The notes: generated by a model from the sequence alone, not told the origin. A stretch of DNA of 64,000 nucleotides from Arion vulgaris (GCA_020796225.1 CM036774.1:26996291-27060290), one strand, 5' to 3'. Counted from the first letter of the stretch, positions 32,201 through 43,420 are shown. Translations and numbers: made by a program.

Positions 32201-33663
32201 TGTGTTTGAGAAATCACATTTATAGAGACAGCAACTCATATACCATATGTGTTTGAGAAATCACATTTATAGAGACAGCAACTCACATACCCATATGTGT
32301 TTGAGAAATCACATTTATAGAGACAGCAACTCACATACCCATATGTGTTTGAGAAATCACACATTTACAGAAACAGCAACTCACATACCCATATGTTTGA
32401 GAAATCACATTTATAGAGACAGCAACTCACATATCATATGTGTTTGAGAAATCACATTTACAGAGACAGCAACTCATATACCATATGTGTTTGAGAAATC
32501 ACATTTATAGAGACAGCAACTCACATACCCATATGTGTTTGAGAAATCACATTTATAGAGACAGCAACTCACATACCCATATGTGTTTGAGAAATCACAC
32601 ATTTACAGAAACAGCAACTCACATACCCATATGTGTTTGAGAAATCACACATTTACAGAGACAGCAACTCACATACCCATATGTGTTTGAGAAATCACAT
32701 TTATAGAGACAGCAACTCACATACCCATATGTATTTGAGAAATCATACATTTACAGAGACAACAACTCACATATCCATATGTGTTTGAGAAATCACATGT
32801 ATAGAGACAGCAACTCACATACCCATATATGTTTGAGAAATCATATTTATAGAGACAGCAACTCACATACCCATATGTGTTTGAGAAATCACATTTATAG
32901 AGACAGCAACTCACATACCCATATGTGTTTGAGAAATCACATTTATAGAGACAGCAACTCACATACCCATATGTGTTTGAGAAATCACATTTATAGAGAC
33001 AGCAACTCACATACCCATATGTGTTTGAGAAATCACACATTTACAGAAACAGCAACTCACATACCCATATGTTTGAGAAATCACATTTATAGAGACAGCA
33101 ACTCACATATCATATGTGTTTGAGAAATCACATTTACAGAGACAGCAACTCATATACCATATGTGTTTGAGAAATCACATTTATAGAGACAGCAACTCAC
33201 ATACCCATATGTGTTTGAGAAATCACATTTATAGAGACAGCAACTCACATACCCATATGTGTTTGAGAAATCACACATTTACAGAAACAGCAACTCACAT
33301 ACCCATATGTGTTTGAGAAATCACACATTTACAGAGACAGCAACTCACATACCCATATGTGTTTGAGAAATCACATTTATAGAGACAGCAACTCACATAC
33401 CCATATGTGTTTGAGAAATCACATTTATAGAGACAGCAACTCACATACCCATATGTGTTTGAGAAATCACATTTATAGAGACAGCAACTCACATACCCAT
33501 ATGTGTTTGAGAAATCACATTTATAGAGACAGCAACTCACATACCCATATGTGTTTGAGAAATCACACATTTACAGAAACAGCAACTCACATACCCATAT
33601 GTGTTTGAGAAATCACACATTTACAGAGACAGCAACTCACATACCCATATGTGTTTGAGAAAT
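29258..33663. repeat. 48-bp satellite-like array with 1208-bp higher-order repeat
   Basis: About 90 copies of a 48-bp monomer built from GAGAAATCACATTTATAGAG, ACAGCAACTCACATAC and CCATATGTGTTT. Variants (TATTTG, CATGTATAG, TCTTATATCATATG, a 45-bp form) occur in a fixed order that repeats every 1208 bp: for example 30301, 31509 and 32717, or 30363, 31571 and 32779. The first copy is about 51 bp shorter. Frames on both strands are open because 48 is a multiple of 3; these are not genes. Confidence 0.95.
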
Positions 33664-33800
33664 GTCATTAGACAACAGAATATCATCATCTTTAATCTGA
33701 TCTTTTTCTTTCCTTAGACAAAGTAGTTGCCTGATAAGCCTTGTAGTGTTTTATACAGTAGCAACACAATCTCTTCATCTTGTTCTATCCATGACCATCT
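33664..33800. other. Sequence after the array, with a strong acceptor
   Basis: A long pyrimidine tract ends in CAG-like TTTCTTTCCTTAG at 33717. If the exon at 29101 ended in phase 1, this acceptor would add YKVVA and a TGA stop at 33732. This is possible but unsupported by any family match. Confidence 0.3.
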
Positions 33801-34030
33801 TTTGCAGGGTGCCCCACGACTCGTACTATGCATCTTTGCTGCCATTGTTCTTGACGAGGTTATCTTTGGTGTGTCTCATGTTCATCTTCCCTTCAAAGTC
33901 CACTGTATGACAGTTCTTGTGTTGATATGAAATGAAAATCATGGCATATCTTTTACAGGGTGCCCTGCGACTCGTACTATGCATCTTTGCTGCCATTGTT
34001 CTTGGCCAGGTTATCTTTGGTGTGTCTAAC
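33800..34030. repeat. Direct repeat of about 78 bp, two copies
   Basis: Copies at 33800-33878 and 33951-34029 share CTTTTGCAGGGTGCC, CGACTCGTACTATGCATC and GGTTATCTTTGGTGTGTC, separated by 72 bp. The origin is unknown; it may be a LINE 3' untranslated segment. Confidence 0.7.
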
Positions 34031-34034
34031 TGTA

Positions 34035-34389
34035 AACGATGAAATATACGATGAAACTAGAGAGTAATGAGTTATGAAACTAGAGAGTAATGAGTTGTAT
34101 GAAACTAGAAGTAATGTCTATATGAAACTAGAGGTAATGGTTGTATGAAACTAGAGAGTAATGTATATGAAACTAAGAGTAATGATCTATGAAACTAAAG
34201 AGTAATGAGTTGTATGAAACTAGAGGGTAATGTGTTGTATGAAACTAAAGAGTAATGAGTTGTATGAAACTAGAGAGTAATGCATTGGTATTAAACTAGA
34301 GGTAATGATCTATGTGAAACTAAGAGTAATGAGTTGTATGAAACTAGAAGTAATGCTTTGGGTATTAAACTAAGAGGTAATGATCTATG
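34035..34389. repeat. 25-bp minisatellite, left part
   Basis: The unit is GAAACTAGAGAGTAATGAG plus TTGTAT, with TTAAAC and ATCTATGT variants. The same array continues at 35570-35775 after an inserted element. Confidence 0.88.
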
Positions 34390-35569
34390 GAAACAGAGGT
34401 CAAAGGCTCATGAGGTCATGGTGTAACATGAGCAGGGTTAGCAGGGGCGCTAAGCAAGACCCTGCCCCAACCTCCAGCTGGTGACCTGAAACAGACTATG
34501 GTTCGGTCTGGCTAAGAGGGCAGGGATCATGGAGAAACTACTGGTAGGGTAGCAGTGCAAGTACGGATACACGATAAAGATACATACAAAGAAAATGCAC
34601 AAATCTCTGACCGATGTCCAACAAGATGTTGCCCAAGTCCTGAGCAAAGAAACAGCAAGCGTCTCAGACATGGATGAGAGGTGCATCAGTGACAAGCGTA
34701 TGCCACGTAGGAGCTCGAAGCCTGGGGAGGCAACATTGCCAGCCGTCGGCAGAATAAATAAGACAGGACCGTAGAATAAAAGTCTACCTCGTGTTGGTGC
34801 AGAAAGTGCAGCTGACCCGCATTGGTAGCGATGCAGATACATGACTGGGCAAGGTTTGCAGGCAAAAGAACAAGTTGGTTTGTGATAACAAAACTACCGC
34901 CCTGGGAAAACCGTGCAAGGTACTGTGATTAAATTCATCCCGGAAGAACTAGGTTGTGATGTAACAGAACTGAGCCTGAGCGGCAAGGTTGTGCGTGTAA
35001 CTAACATCCCTGGAATAACTGGACGGGTGATGGCGAGCGCAAAATCTCAGTTATGCTGATAGTGACTGAAACGACCTCTACATTATTGTACTCGCCCCAT
35101 GCCAGTGCTTTGAGTTAATTGCAAATGCACGTACCAATGCAGCGTTAGAAGAGGCTGAGAATGTTCCTTCCCGGATCAAACTCAAAAAATGACGGTAAAG
35201 CAAGGCCGACAAGTATGCGGATCAAACAGGAAGTTGGTCTGAACATTGGCAAAGGCCGATACTACAGTGTCTTATACAGTAGACGCCGTCGAGGATAACT
35301 ACAAGCCCCAGAAATATTCTCAGTCAGACAGGCATAAACAGCGTAACTCACTGTCGGCGTAGATCACAAGCCCAAAAAATCGACAAGCTGACAATCTAGG
35401 AAAGCTCACCTAGTAAATCAAAGCTGGCTGAACGAACACCCCACAGAAGGATAAGCAACTAGACTCAAGTAGGTGCTGAAGGCTAGTGCCGTACATCACG
35501 TTCTGATGTTTGCTGTTTATATATCACAATGAGAATGATTAAAACAGGCCTAGACGTCAAGAAGAAGAA
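34390..35569 (+). mobile_element. 1.18-kb retroposon-like insert in the minisatellite
   Basis: Unrelated single-copy sequence interrupts the 25-bp array and ends in a GAAGAAGAAG tail. GATCTATG flanks both sides (34382-34389, 35570-35577), although that string also occurs in some array units. The 5' part (CCCTGCCCCAACCTCCAGC, then CTATGGTTCGGTCTGG) resembles the leader of the LINE at 25090-25270. No conserved frame was seen. It may be an internally deleted LINE or a composite SINE. Confidence 0.6.
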
Positions 35570-35775
35570 GATCTATGTGAAACTAGAAGTAATGGTTGTA
35601 TGAAACTAAAGAGTAATGCATTGGTATTAAACTAGAGGTAATGATCTATGTGAAACTAGAAGGTAATGGTTGTATGAAACTAGACAGTAATGAGTTGTAT
35701 GAAACTAGAGGTAATGATCTATGTGAAACTAGAAGTAATGAGTTGTATGAAACTAGAGGTAATGAGTTATTTGAC
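35570..35775. repeat. 25-bp minisatellite, right part
   Basis: Continuation of the array at 34035-34389, with the same unit and variants. Confidence 0.88.
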
Positions 35776-35879
35776 CTAATAAAGCTAGTTTGAGAATCAT
35801 GAGAAAAGAAATCACAACAGACAAACTGCCCAAGGAAGAAGATTACCCACAGATTTGGAAAGAACAGACATGATAGAAC

Positions 35880-36290
35880 ATCCTCATCAGCGCCCCATGT
35901 TGTCATTCTCATCATGCCCCCATGTCAATCATTCTCATCAGTGCCCCCATGTCGTCATTCTCATCATGCCACCAATGTTTGTAGAACATCCTCATCACTG
36001 CCCCCATGTCACATAGAACATCCTCATCAGTGCCCATGTCACATAGAACATCCTCATCACTGCCCCATGTCACATAGAACATCCTCATCAGTGCCCTATG
36101 TCACATAGAACATCCTCATCAGTGCCCCTATGTCACATAGAACATCCTCATCACTGCCCCCATGTCACATAGAGCATCTCATCACTGCCCTCCATGTCAC
36201 ATAGAACATCCTCATCAGTGCCCCTACATCACATAGAACATCCTCATCACTGCCCCCATGTCACATAGAACATCCTCATCAGTGTGTTCC
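35880..36290. repeat. 32-bp minisatellite, about 12 copies
   Basis: The unit contains CACATAGAACATCCTCATCA and GTGCCCCCATGT, with CACTG/CAGTG variants. The number of Cs varies between copies. Confidence 0.9.
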
Positions 36291-36299
36291 CCCTCTCCA

Positions 36300-36560
36300 T
36301 GTCTCGTTAATTAGCCTCCTTGCCATCCCCCCATGATGACATCCATGTTAAGACACAAAGAAGAAATAGTCTAGTCAAATGAAATGACTGTCCGTTATGT
36401 TAGCTGCTGTGACAGGATTCTGAGAAATTTTGATATCATATATCTTACATGTGCATTGCAGTCATATCAGAATTATTTACAGGAAGTGACTTATAATTAT
36501 CTAGAAGCCATCTTGATGACACCAAACTGCTTTCCATTAGACTGTTGTTTGTGTGTGTGT
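36300..36560. other. DNA between minisatellite and SINE
   Basis: A 70-codon frame starts at 36384 but has no recognisable family feature, no clear splice boundaries and crosses into the SINE. I do not call it a gene. Confidence 0.35.
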
Positions 36561-36564
36561 GTAC

Positions 36565-36810
36565 CAGTAGTTACCGGGCCCGAATTTGGGGTGTAAAGAA
36601 TAAAACCATTGCTACCTGCCGCATGTCGTAAGAGGTGACTAAGGAGGTTTGGCTGAAATCGGATGCACATGTCCTAAACGTGTAGAAGTCTATGCGTTTA
36701 GGGGTCTACCAAACCAATGTATACACGTTCTTGGCAAAGATCAAACATATCACAAAGAGTGATTAAAATTGTTGTAAAGAACGAACGCAAAGAATAAGAA
36801 GAAGAAGTGT
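36565..36810 (+). mobile_element. Conserved-core SINE with GAA tail
   Basis: The order is GTTACCGGGCCCGAATTTGG, GGTGTAAAGAATAAAACC, TACCTGCCGCATGTCGTAAG, AGGTGACTAAGGAGG, then the 3' part (GGCTGAAATCGGATGCAC ... GATCAAACATATCAC) and (GAA)n at 36797-36808. The CATGTCGTAAGAGGTGACTAA core belongs, as I recall, to a SINE core class found widely in animals. 3' halves recur at 777-930 (-) and 61018-61172 (+). GT-rich sequence lies on both flanks. Confidence 0.75.
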
Positions 36811-36879
36811 TGTGTGTGTGCATATCAATGTCTTCATACTGTTTATAGCAATAAAGCAATTCTGTCCAATCTTATACAG

Positions 36880-36996
36880 GTTTCATCGCAACATGAGGAC
36901 ATCTTAGAGGATATTAATCAAATATCGCCCTATGAAGGTGGAATGGGAGGGAGCAAATCATTAGCAAGCAGTGTTGACACCTGGGGAGTTCATTAG
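36880..36996 (+). CDS. Candidate terminal exon, acidic serine-rich
   Basis: The acceptor CCAATCTTATACAG opens 38 codons that read VSSQHEDILEDINQISPYEG, GMGGSKSLASSVDTWGVH and a TAG stop. Its phase (0) fits the exon at 29101 if that ends at 29196. Composition (acidic, Ser-rich, no hydrophobic core) resembles a receptor cytoplasmic tail. No family match is visible, and the pyrimidine tract is short. A LINE begins right after the stop, so it could also be degenerate LINE leader. Confidence 0.3.
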   Translation, partial: VSSQHEDILEDINQISPYEGGMGGSKSLASSVDTWGVH

Positions 36997-37735
36997 AATA
37001 TTGGTACTAACAAAAGTGAAATATGGACTGATAGAAAGAAATTATGAAAGAATGAGTGGATTGCAAACGATACATTAGAGTTAATACAACAGAGAAGAGA
37101 GAAAAAGGCACAGGAAACAACAAAGGAAGAAAATAGGATAGACTACAAAAACATAACAAAATAAATAATGAAAAACATAAAAGATATAAAAAAACAATTT
37201 TTACAAGACCATTGTGCAAGGTTAGAAGAACACCAGAAGCAAGGGCAGAAAGTGTTCAAAGAAATAAAAGCAATAGTTATAACTTTTAAACCAAAGCTAA
37301 ATGCAATAAAAAAACAGGATGCGGAGAACCCTAACAGAATCAAATAAAATTCTTAACATATGAAAAGAATATTGCTGCAAAATATATATGAACAGAGATG
37401 AAAAAAGGAATAGAAAAGAGCTGGAACCATTGTTACAGGAAGTTGTATGGGCAATACAAAACTTGAACTAAAATTTAAAAACTAAAGATAGTATGGAATG
37501 GTACTGATAAGAAAACAGATCAGAATACTAAGAGCATGCATATTTCCAGAGATAGCATATGGGTGGGAAACATGAATATTTAACAAGGCAGTGGAAAAAC
37601 AAATATGTGTTTTTGAATATAAGTATTACATAAGAGTCCTCTGTACATCATGGACAGAGAAGAGAACAGATAGATCTCTCCAGGAAGAACTCAAAATCAA
37701 AGAAAACTGGCTGATATTACAAATAAGAGTGGGAC
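36997..37735 (+). pseudogene. LINE fragment, 5' of inverted SINE insertion
   Basis: Frames hold the pre-RT linker (IWTDRKKLWKNEWIANDTLE, RREKKAQETT), then after a large deletion the post-RT block (RILRACIFPEIAYGWET, FEYKYYIRVLCTSWTEKRTD, ENWLILQIR). RT motifs are absent. It continues at 38405 after the SINE pair. Confidence 0.75.
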
Positions 37736-38034
37736 TGCTAGAGTAGTTGATAGTGAGCCGGCCTGCTGCTGTGAGAGCCCTCATAGCTCAGGTTAACCCA
37801 CTATCCGGCATTTGTTGAGTCCCTGGTCTTACTCAGGACGATAACATGAGTACCTCTGAAGTGGAGAAAATCTGCCTGTATGGCAGGAATACTAATAGAG
37901 TACATTGAGACAGCTGCAGTGTAAAGTAATTTACAATGTCAGCTGCTGCCATTGAGAATTGGAAACGGATTTTCACTGCAAAATCAGTTTCAGAGATGAA
38001 ACTCGTCTGAGTTGAGCAGAATAAAAAAGAAAAG

Positions 38035-38066
<32 letters not shown>

Positions 38067-38404
38067 GAAAAAAAGAAAAAAAAAAAAAATAGGAAAAATT
38101 TAAGTATTTATGACATTTTTTTAGTCCCTTCAACTCAGGACGAAGTTCCATCTCTGAAACTGATTTTGCATGAAAATCGTTTCAATTTCTTACAATGGCA
38201 GCAGCGTGTCATTGTAAATTACTACACTGGCACCGTGTGCTCATGTAGCTCAATTAGTATTCCTAGCCATACAGGCAGATTTTCTCTGACTTCAGAGGTA
38301 CTCACGTTATCGTCCTGAGTAAGACCAGGGACTCGAACAAATGCCGGACATAGGTTCGAACCGAGCTATAGGCGTCTCAGCTAGCAGGCGAGCTACTATC
38401 AACT
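37736..38404. mobile_element. Inverted pair of tRNA-derived SINEs
   Basis: The left arm (37736-38030, +) and right arm (38105-38404, -) are both copies of the SINE at 143-480, joined tail to tail through a (AAAAG)n/poly-A centre (38020-38095). The right arm keeps a B box as GGTTCGAACCGAGC (minus strand sense GGTTCGAACC). The unit interrupts a LINE reading frame. Confidence 0.8.
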
Positions 38405-38597
38405 CTCTAGCCTTTATCTATAAAAGATATGGAAGCATCCTTACAGAGAGGAGGAAGACCATGGAGAAGATGGATTCATGATGTAACTGATGATTTGAGC
38501 ATGTCGGCTGCAGAGGTAGAACATCTAGCATATAATAGAAAGAAATTCTGTAGACTGTTAGGATTGCAAAGTTTTCCTCAGGTCGAAGTTATTTGAT
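38405..38597 (+). pseudogene. LINE fragment, 3' of inverted SINE insertion
   Basis: Open for about 60 codons: IKDMEASLQRGGRPWRRWIH, DVTDDLSMSAAEVEHLAYNR, KKFCRLLG. This is the C-terminal end continuing from 37735. The WIHDVTDD codons are the counterpart of the amplified unit at 5235-5615. Confidence 0.78.
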
Positions 38598-38599
38598 GA

Positions 38600-41525
38600 G
38601 AAAGAAATGAAAGTGCTAACCCACTGATAGAGTGGGCAAAAATTCAAGACACAGTCATAAGAGACATCTGGTCACTTGGTCAAAGACAAAATATGAAAAC
38701 ATGAAGTGCTGTAGTTTTACAAAGTACAAAGAAGCCATTCTAGAGGATGTCAACAGGGATACATTCCATACTGGTCAAGCACACTGCAAAAGTGTCAGGA
38801 GGACATGAATGAAGCCAGGAAAATGCAGAATCTCTGCCTTAGCTAGAATCCCACAATAAATGGAAAAGGGCGGTAGCAACATTCCAGAAAACAAAGCTAA
38901 TAGAAAAACGGAAAAGCTGGAGAGACAAAACAGCAGCTCTAAACCTAGAAAAAGATGGTGGAAAACTCTGGCAGCTAGTTAAGTCCCTAAATGAAGAACC
39001 CACATCATCAAGACAGAGCATTGCACTGGAGGAAAGTGGCAAAATTATAAGAAAAAAACAAGCGGCAGATCTGCTAGCTACTACATATAGTATAGAAAGC
39101 AACCTCAATATAAACAAAGACCATCAAAAAGAAATTAGAACAGAACTACAAGTGAATGAAAGCTGCCTACACCCTCTGCTTCAATGAGAGAACCTATCAC
39201 TCTCGGAGAACTACAAAAATCAATTTCTAAACTCAAAAATAAAAAATCACCTGACCCAGACAAAATCAGCAACGAAATGCTCATAAACCTGAGCTTAGTA
39301 ACTAGGTTAAAGTTGCTCGAAATTATAAACCACAGCTGGCAGAAAGGTATAGTCTCCCAAATCTGGAGAGAAGCCATCACATTACCTATACTGAAGAAAG
39401 GAAAGTGCAGATCCATGGCTTCAACTACGACCAATCAGTCTGACAAGCTGTGTTGGTAAAACCATGGAAAGAATCATCAACAACAGAATGAAATGGTTTT
39501 AGAATCGGAGCAGATTTTGGTTCCGGAACAAGCAGGATTCAGGGAATGACATAGCATAGAAGACCAAGTAACCTATGTAGCCCAGGCCGTTGAAGATACC
39601 TTCCAAGAGAAAAAAAAGGTCCTAACATTATGGGTAGATTTCAAGCAGGCCTTCGACAAGGTGTGGAAAGACGGTCTTATTGCAAAGCTTAAAAGAAATG
39701 AAATCCAAGGCAACATGCTAAGATGGATCCAATCATTCCTGCATAATAGAAGAACCAGAGTCACACTCGATGGACATCAGAGCAAAAAGGTCTCACTACG
39801 TCAGGGGGTACCTCAGGGAGGAGTTATGTCTCCAACTCTCTTCCTTGTCTACATCAACGACCTAGTAAAGTATCTGCCAGCTGGAGTGAAGGCTGCTTTA
39901 TATGCAGACAATTTAGTGCTATGGTGCCAGACAGACACACAACATCTGCAACTAGTAGAATACAACGAGCAGCAGATAAACTTATGGAATGGGCAGAGAA
40001 GTGGTACGTTACAATCAACACAGACAAAACCTCCACAACACTGTTTTCCCTCTCCCCCAGGGACAAAGCAGCCAACATACACTTAGGAACCACTCCAGTA
40101 CAAGAAGAAAGCAATCCAACTTATCTAGGGATCACATTTGATAAACGACTCACATGGAACAAGCATATAGAAAACACTGAAGGAAAGGCCAAATGAAAAA
40201 TTGGAATACTCAGAAAACTGGCAGATACCAACTGGGAAGCTAATGAACACACACTGAAGAAAGTCTACAGTGGAACAATTAGACCCCACCTAGAGTTCGG
40301 CTCAACAGCATGGGCTACAGCTGCTAATACACACCTGCAGACACTGGACAGAGTGCAAAATCAAGCACTCAGGATCATCACGAGCCATGAAATCTACGCC
40401 TATCACAGAGATGCAAAAACCACTGGAGTACAAGCCCTGACTTACAGAAGGAAACCAAAATATGATCCAGATGGAAAAATACACCAGTATGCCCTTGCAT
40501 CCAATGAAAGCAAGATTAAATGATCTGGCACTTGGACGACTAAAATGCAGCAGCTTCGTCCATCGGGGAAAGCGACTAAAAAGACAGTACCAAAATGACC
40601 TACCAATGCCCACAACACCGCTGATACCTAATCTCTACCCTGTTCCCTAGGAACAAGTTAGCGATACAGCAAAAATCATCACAACAATTAGTGGAATCAC
40701 AACTGGAGAAATACACAATGACTTGCAGAAGAGAACAGCTACTATGTGCATGATCCAAGAAAACTACCCTAAACAATCATGGATCCACGCCTACACCGAT
40801 GGATCTGCAACAGATACAATTAAGAACGGAGGAGCTGGTATCTATATTACATATCCCAACAATCACACTGAAACAAAGTACATGCCAACTGGTAAATTTT
40901 GTTCAAACTACACCACAGAGGCTCAAGCACTACTACAGGCTGCAATCATGATCAATAATTCCAACTCTGACTGCCAACAAGTGATATTTTTCACAGATCT
41001 GTTTTGCAAGCCCTACAGAGTAACCATCCATCCCTGAGAAAGAGCTCAGCAAGATCTCTACCAACAAAGAGTTACACTTCAGTGGGTACCATCACACTGC
41101 GGAGTGCCAGGTAACCAGAAGGCAGACAAACTTGCTAAAAAGGGAGCAGAATGTGAACAAATAGATTATGAAATCACATACTTTGAAAAAAAAGAGCTGT
41201 CATGGACATTAGAAAATAACCTAAACCACCCAACGATGACTACCACACACTTGACAGACAAGGACAGACTATCATCTTCTGACTCAGGATAGGTCATAAC
41301 AGACTGAACAAACACCTACACAGGCTACGATTGTCCCCATCCCCTCTGTGGCACCGCTGAACAAACCACAGAACATGTTCTGCAAGACTGTCCCCTGTAT
41401 GTCCTCCCAAGAAAGGAATGCTGGCCCTACAACACAATACTACATTCAAAACTACATGGCACTAGAGATGAGCTCCAGACAACAGTCGACTTCATCATAA
41501 GAACTCGTCTAACGGTATAATCATC
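38600..41525 (+). pseudogene. Jockey-like LINE with RT and RNase H, inactive
   Basis: A 2.9-kb copy read in several frames. From the left: the end of the endonuclease and a linker (38610-39180); RT fingers (GELQKSISKLKNKKSPDPDK, 39205-39265; IWREAITLPILKKGK); motif A DFKQAFDKVW (39639-39668); GVPQGGVMSPTLFLVYINDL (39805-39864); motif C as YADN (39901-39912) where YADD is expected; thumb (NPTYLGITFDKRLTWNKHIE, 40110-40170); RNase H with AYTDGSA (40789-40809), TTEAQALLQAA and GVPGNQKADKLAKKGA (41101-41148); then the cysteine tail with TEQTTEHVLQDCP and FIIRTRLTV stop near 41520. At least five frame breaks and the Asp-to-Asn change make it inactive. Confidence 0.9.
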
Positions 41526-41529
41526 AAAA

Positions 41530-41765
41530 TAGCGATCGCAAAGAAGACAAAGTACAAAAACAAGTTCAAATAATGTCTTGATCAAAAGTCTGGTTATCAA
41601 GCAAAGGATAACGACAAGTGTGCAAGATTTTGTTTGTCTGTCTGTCGCCAGCCTTAGATTGCTGAATGTAGGAAGCCTAAGAAATAAATTGATAATTTTT
41701 ATAGTCTGCATACTCATACACATGAGATATAGAATATATTTAATATTGATGAAAACATGACTAGT
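41530..41765. other. AT-rich DNA, nothing recognised
   Basis: Probably the 3' untranslated part of the preceding LINE or flank; no further motif was seen. Confidence 0.3.
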
Positions 41766-42660
41766 AGCTGGCTACAACAGTGACCATGTACCAGCAACTG
41801 AACAACTTATAATGAAACTGACAACAGTATAAAATGGTGTTAGAGAAAGGAAAGTTAGATTTAACTGTTTTTAACCCTTAGAACTGAGGCTCCCAATATT
41901 TCGGGATTGAATGTAAGCGTTGCATAGCCCGAGCTCCGATATATCGGTCTTAGAATATTTTTCATTTTTTTTCGGTATTTTAAAATAAATTGTGTACAAA
42001 TGTGACGTCAAACACAACCACATGTCCTACATGGTTTTGCGAGATGACGGACGTTGTTGAGTGATTTTTTTTTGTACGGATAAGGTAATTAATTATTTTC
42101 ATGTTGAAAAGATGTTTTAAATTTTTCGGAAATGGTCATTCTAAAAGTATAACAACAGAGCAAACTGTTGAACTTGTTTTGAATGAATTTGAAGATAAAT
42201 TAGACCTAGAATGTGATTATTCTGATAAGGATATGGAAATGAGATAGATGATCATTTAGACGACAAAGAATTGTTTTAATTGATTAATATTCAAGCTATA
42301 TGTTAAATTTTTAAAAAGATCTACACATATGGTAGTATTTGCGGCCGTACCCACATATTAAATCAAATAAATTTTAAAGTTAGTATTCTGCAAATACATA
42401 TAAACAGGAATAACGGAGATGATGGGATAAGTCAATAACAAATTATAGAGCACTTACGTGTGTGAAATTATCGTGTTTTAATATAACTCTGATGTGGGCC
42501 GTTTTTATCAGGAGCTCCGGGAAGGGATTTTTAAGGTACAGGTGGCCAGAGTTCAAAGGGTTAAATCAGAAAAGGACAAAAATGAGAGATGCAATTTTAA
42601 AATACAGAATAGACAATCTGACATACCTGAACATTACTGACTTGAATAAGACATTATGAA
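41766..42660 (+). pseudogene. LINE endonuclease-end fragment split by a piggyBac-like element
   Basis: Reads VAGYNSDHVPATEQLIMKL (41770-41825), the SDH block that ends APE endonucleases, then RERKVRFN. After the insert at 41875-42560 it resumes as NQKRTKMRDAILKYRIDNLT and YLNITDLNKTL. The LINE fragment itself is short and dead. Confidence 0.7.
41875..42560 (+). mobile_element. piggyBac-like non-autonomous element, TTAA target
   Basis: A 686-bp element with ends CCCTTAGAACTGAGGC and GGCCAGAGTTCAAAGGG, imperfect inverted repeats, each flanked by TTAA (41871-41874, 42561-42564). Inside, an ATG at 42101 opens 49 codons (MLKRCFKFF ... TTEQTVELVLNEFEDKLDLE, CDYSDKDMEMR). The acidic stretch resembles the N-terminal region of piggyBac transposases; the catalytic domain is missing. 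Confidence 0.85.
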
Positions 42661-42779
42661 GCAATAATGGACATATGTTGTTAGAAGAAAGCTATATGAA
42701 ACCTCACAATATATTTCAACAGAATGAGAAAATGTGACACAGAAATTGTTAGCAAATTAACATAGTGTTGTTGAAAACG

Positions 42780-43420
42780 TCTTCTTTGTCTGCGTTCTCT
42801 ATAGATTGGGATTTCGGATTCTCTAATAAAGGTCAACGTATGCTCAGATTGTCAGTCACGCCATACTGTTTGTCTTGGATGCTAGTGTAAGGGGGCCACC
42901 TCTTTCTTCTCAGGTCTGCATATTAGTGACAGTTCTGTAGGACATGCTCTGTTGTCACACTCGTCAGGCCACGCTGACACAGGCAGTTGGTGCCTATCTT
43001 GAATCTAGTGTTCAGGTGGTGTCTCATTTTGCTCTGACCCATCCAGAAGCAAAGTATGACACGTCTGGTCTGTTCTGGACAGTTGGTAATATCCATCATC
43101 CTTGTTGTGTTTTGGGTGTTGTTTCTCCCACTTTGTTTTAGAGTACCCTTTAGCAATGGTTTTTTGCTTCTTTTATAGCTGACCAGATTGTCATCTATAT
43201 GCATCCATGCTCCCTCTTTAGCCTTTCTGTCAGCATCTTCACTCCCCTTGAGCTTGTATTGTAAGGGTATCCATTATATTACTACACTCTTGAAATCACG
43301 GGACAACTGGGCTAAGGTTGACCTGAGATCACTTAGTTCTGTGTTACTTTCAGTTGTCAGTGCTGATATAGCAGACACTGCTTTTGTCAAAAGCACTATT
43401 TTTCCATATATGTGTTGAAG
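42780..43420 (-). pseudogene. RNase H LINE C-terminal segment
   Basis: On the minus strand: ISALTTESNTELSDLRSTLA, FKSVVIQWIPLQYKLKGSED, ADRKAKEGAW (RNase H last catalytic region, 43390-43180), then QTRRVILCFWMGQSKMRHHL, NTRFKIGTNCLCQRGLTSVT, TEHVLQNC (zinc-knuckle-like tail) and the end shared with 28711-28918. Frameshifts and a stop are present. It belongs to the same broad type as 38600-41525. Confidence 0.85.

Noticed and set aside
29258..33663. Regular 48-bp direct repeats, CRISPR-like at first sight
   Set aside because: There are no unique spacers: the repeats are contiguous monomers with a higher-order period, in a eukaryotic setting with introns and LINEs.
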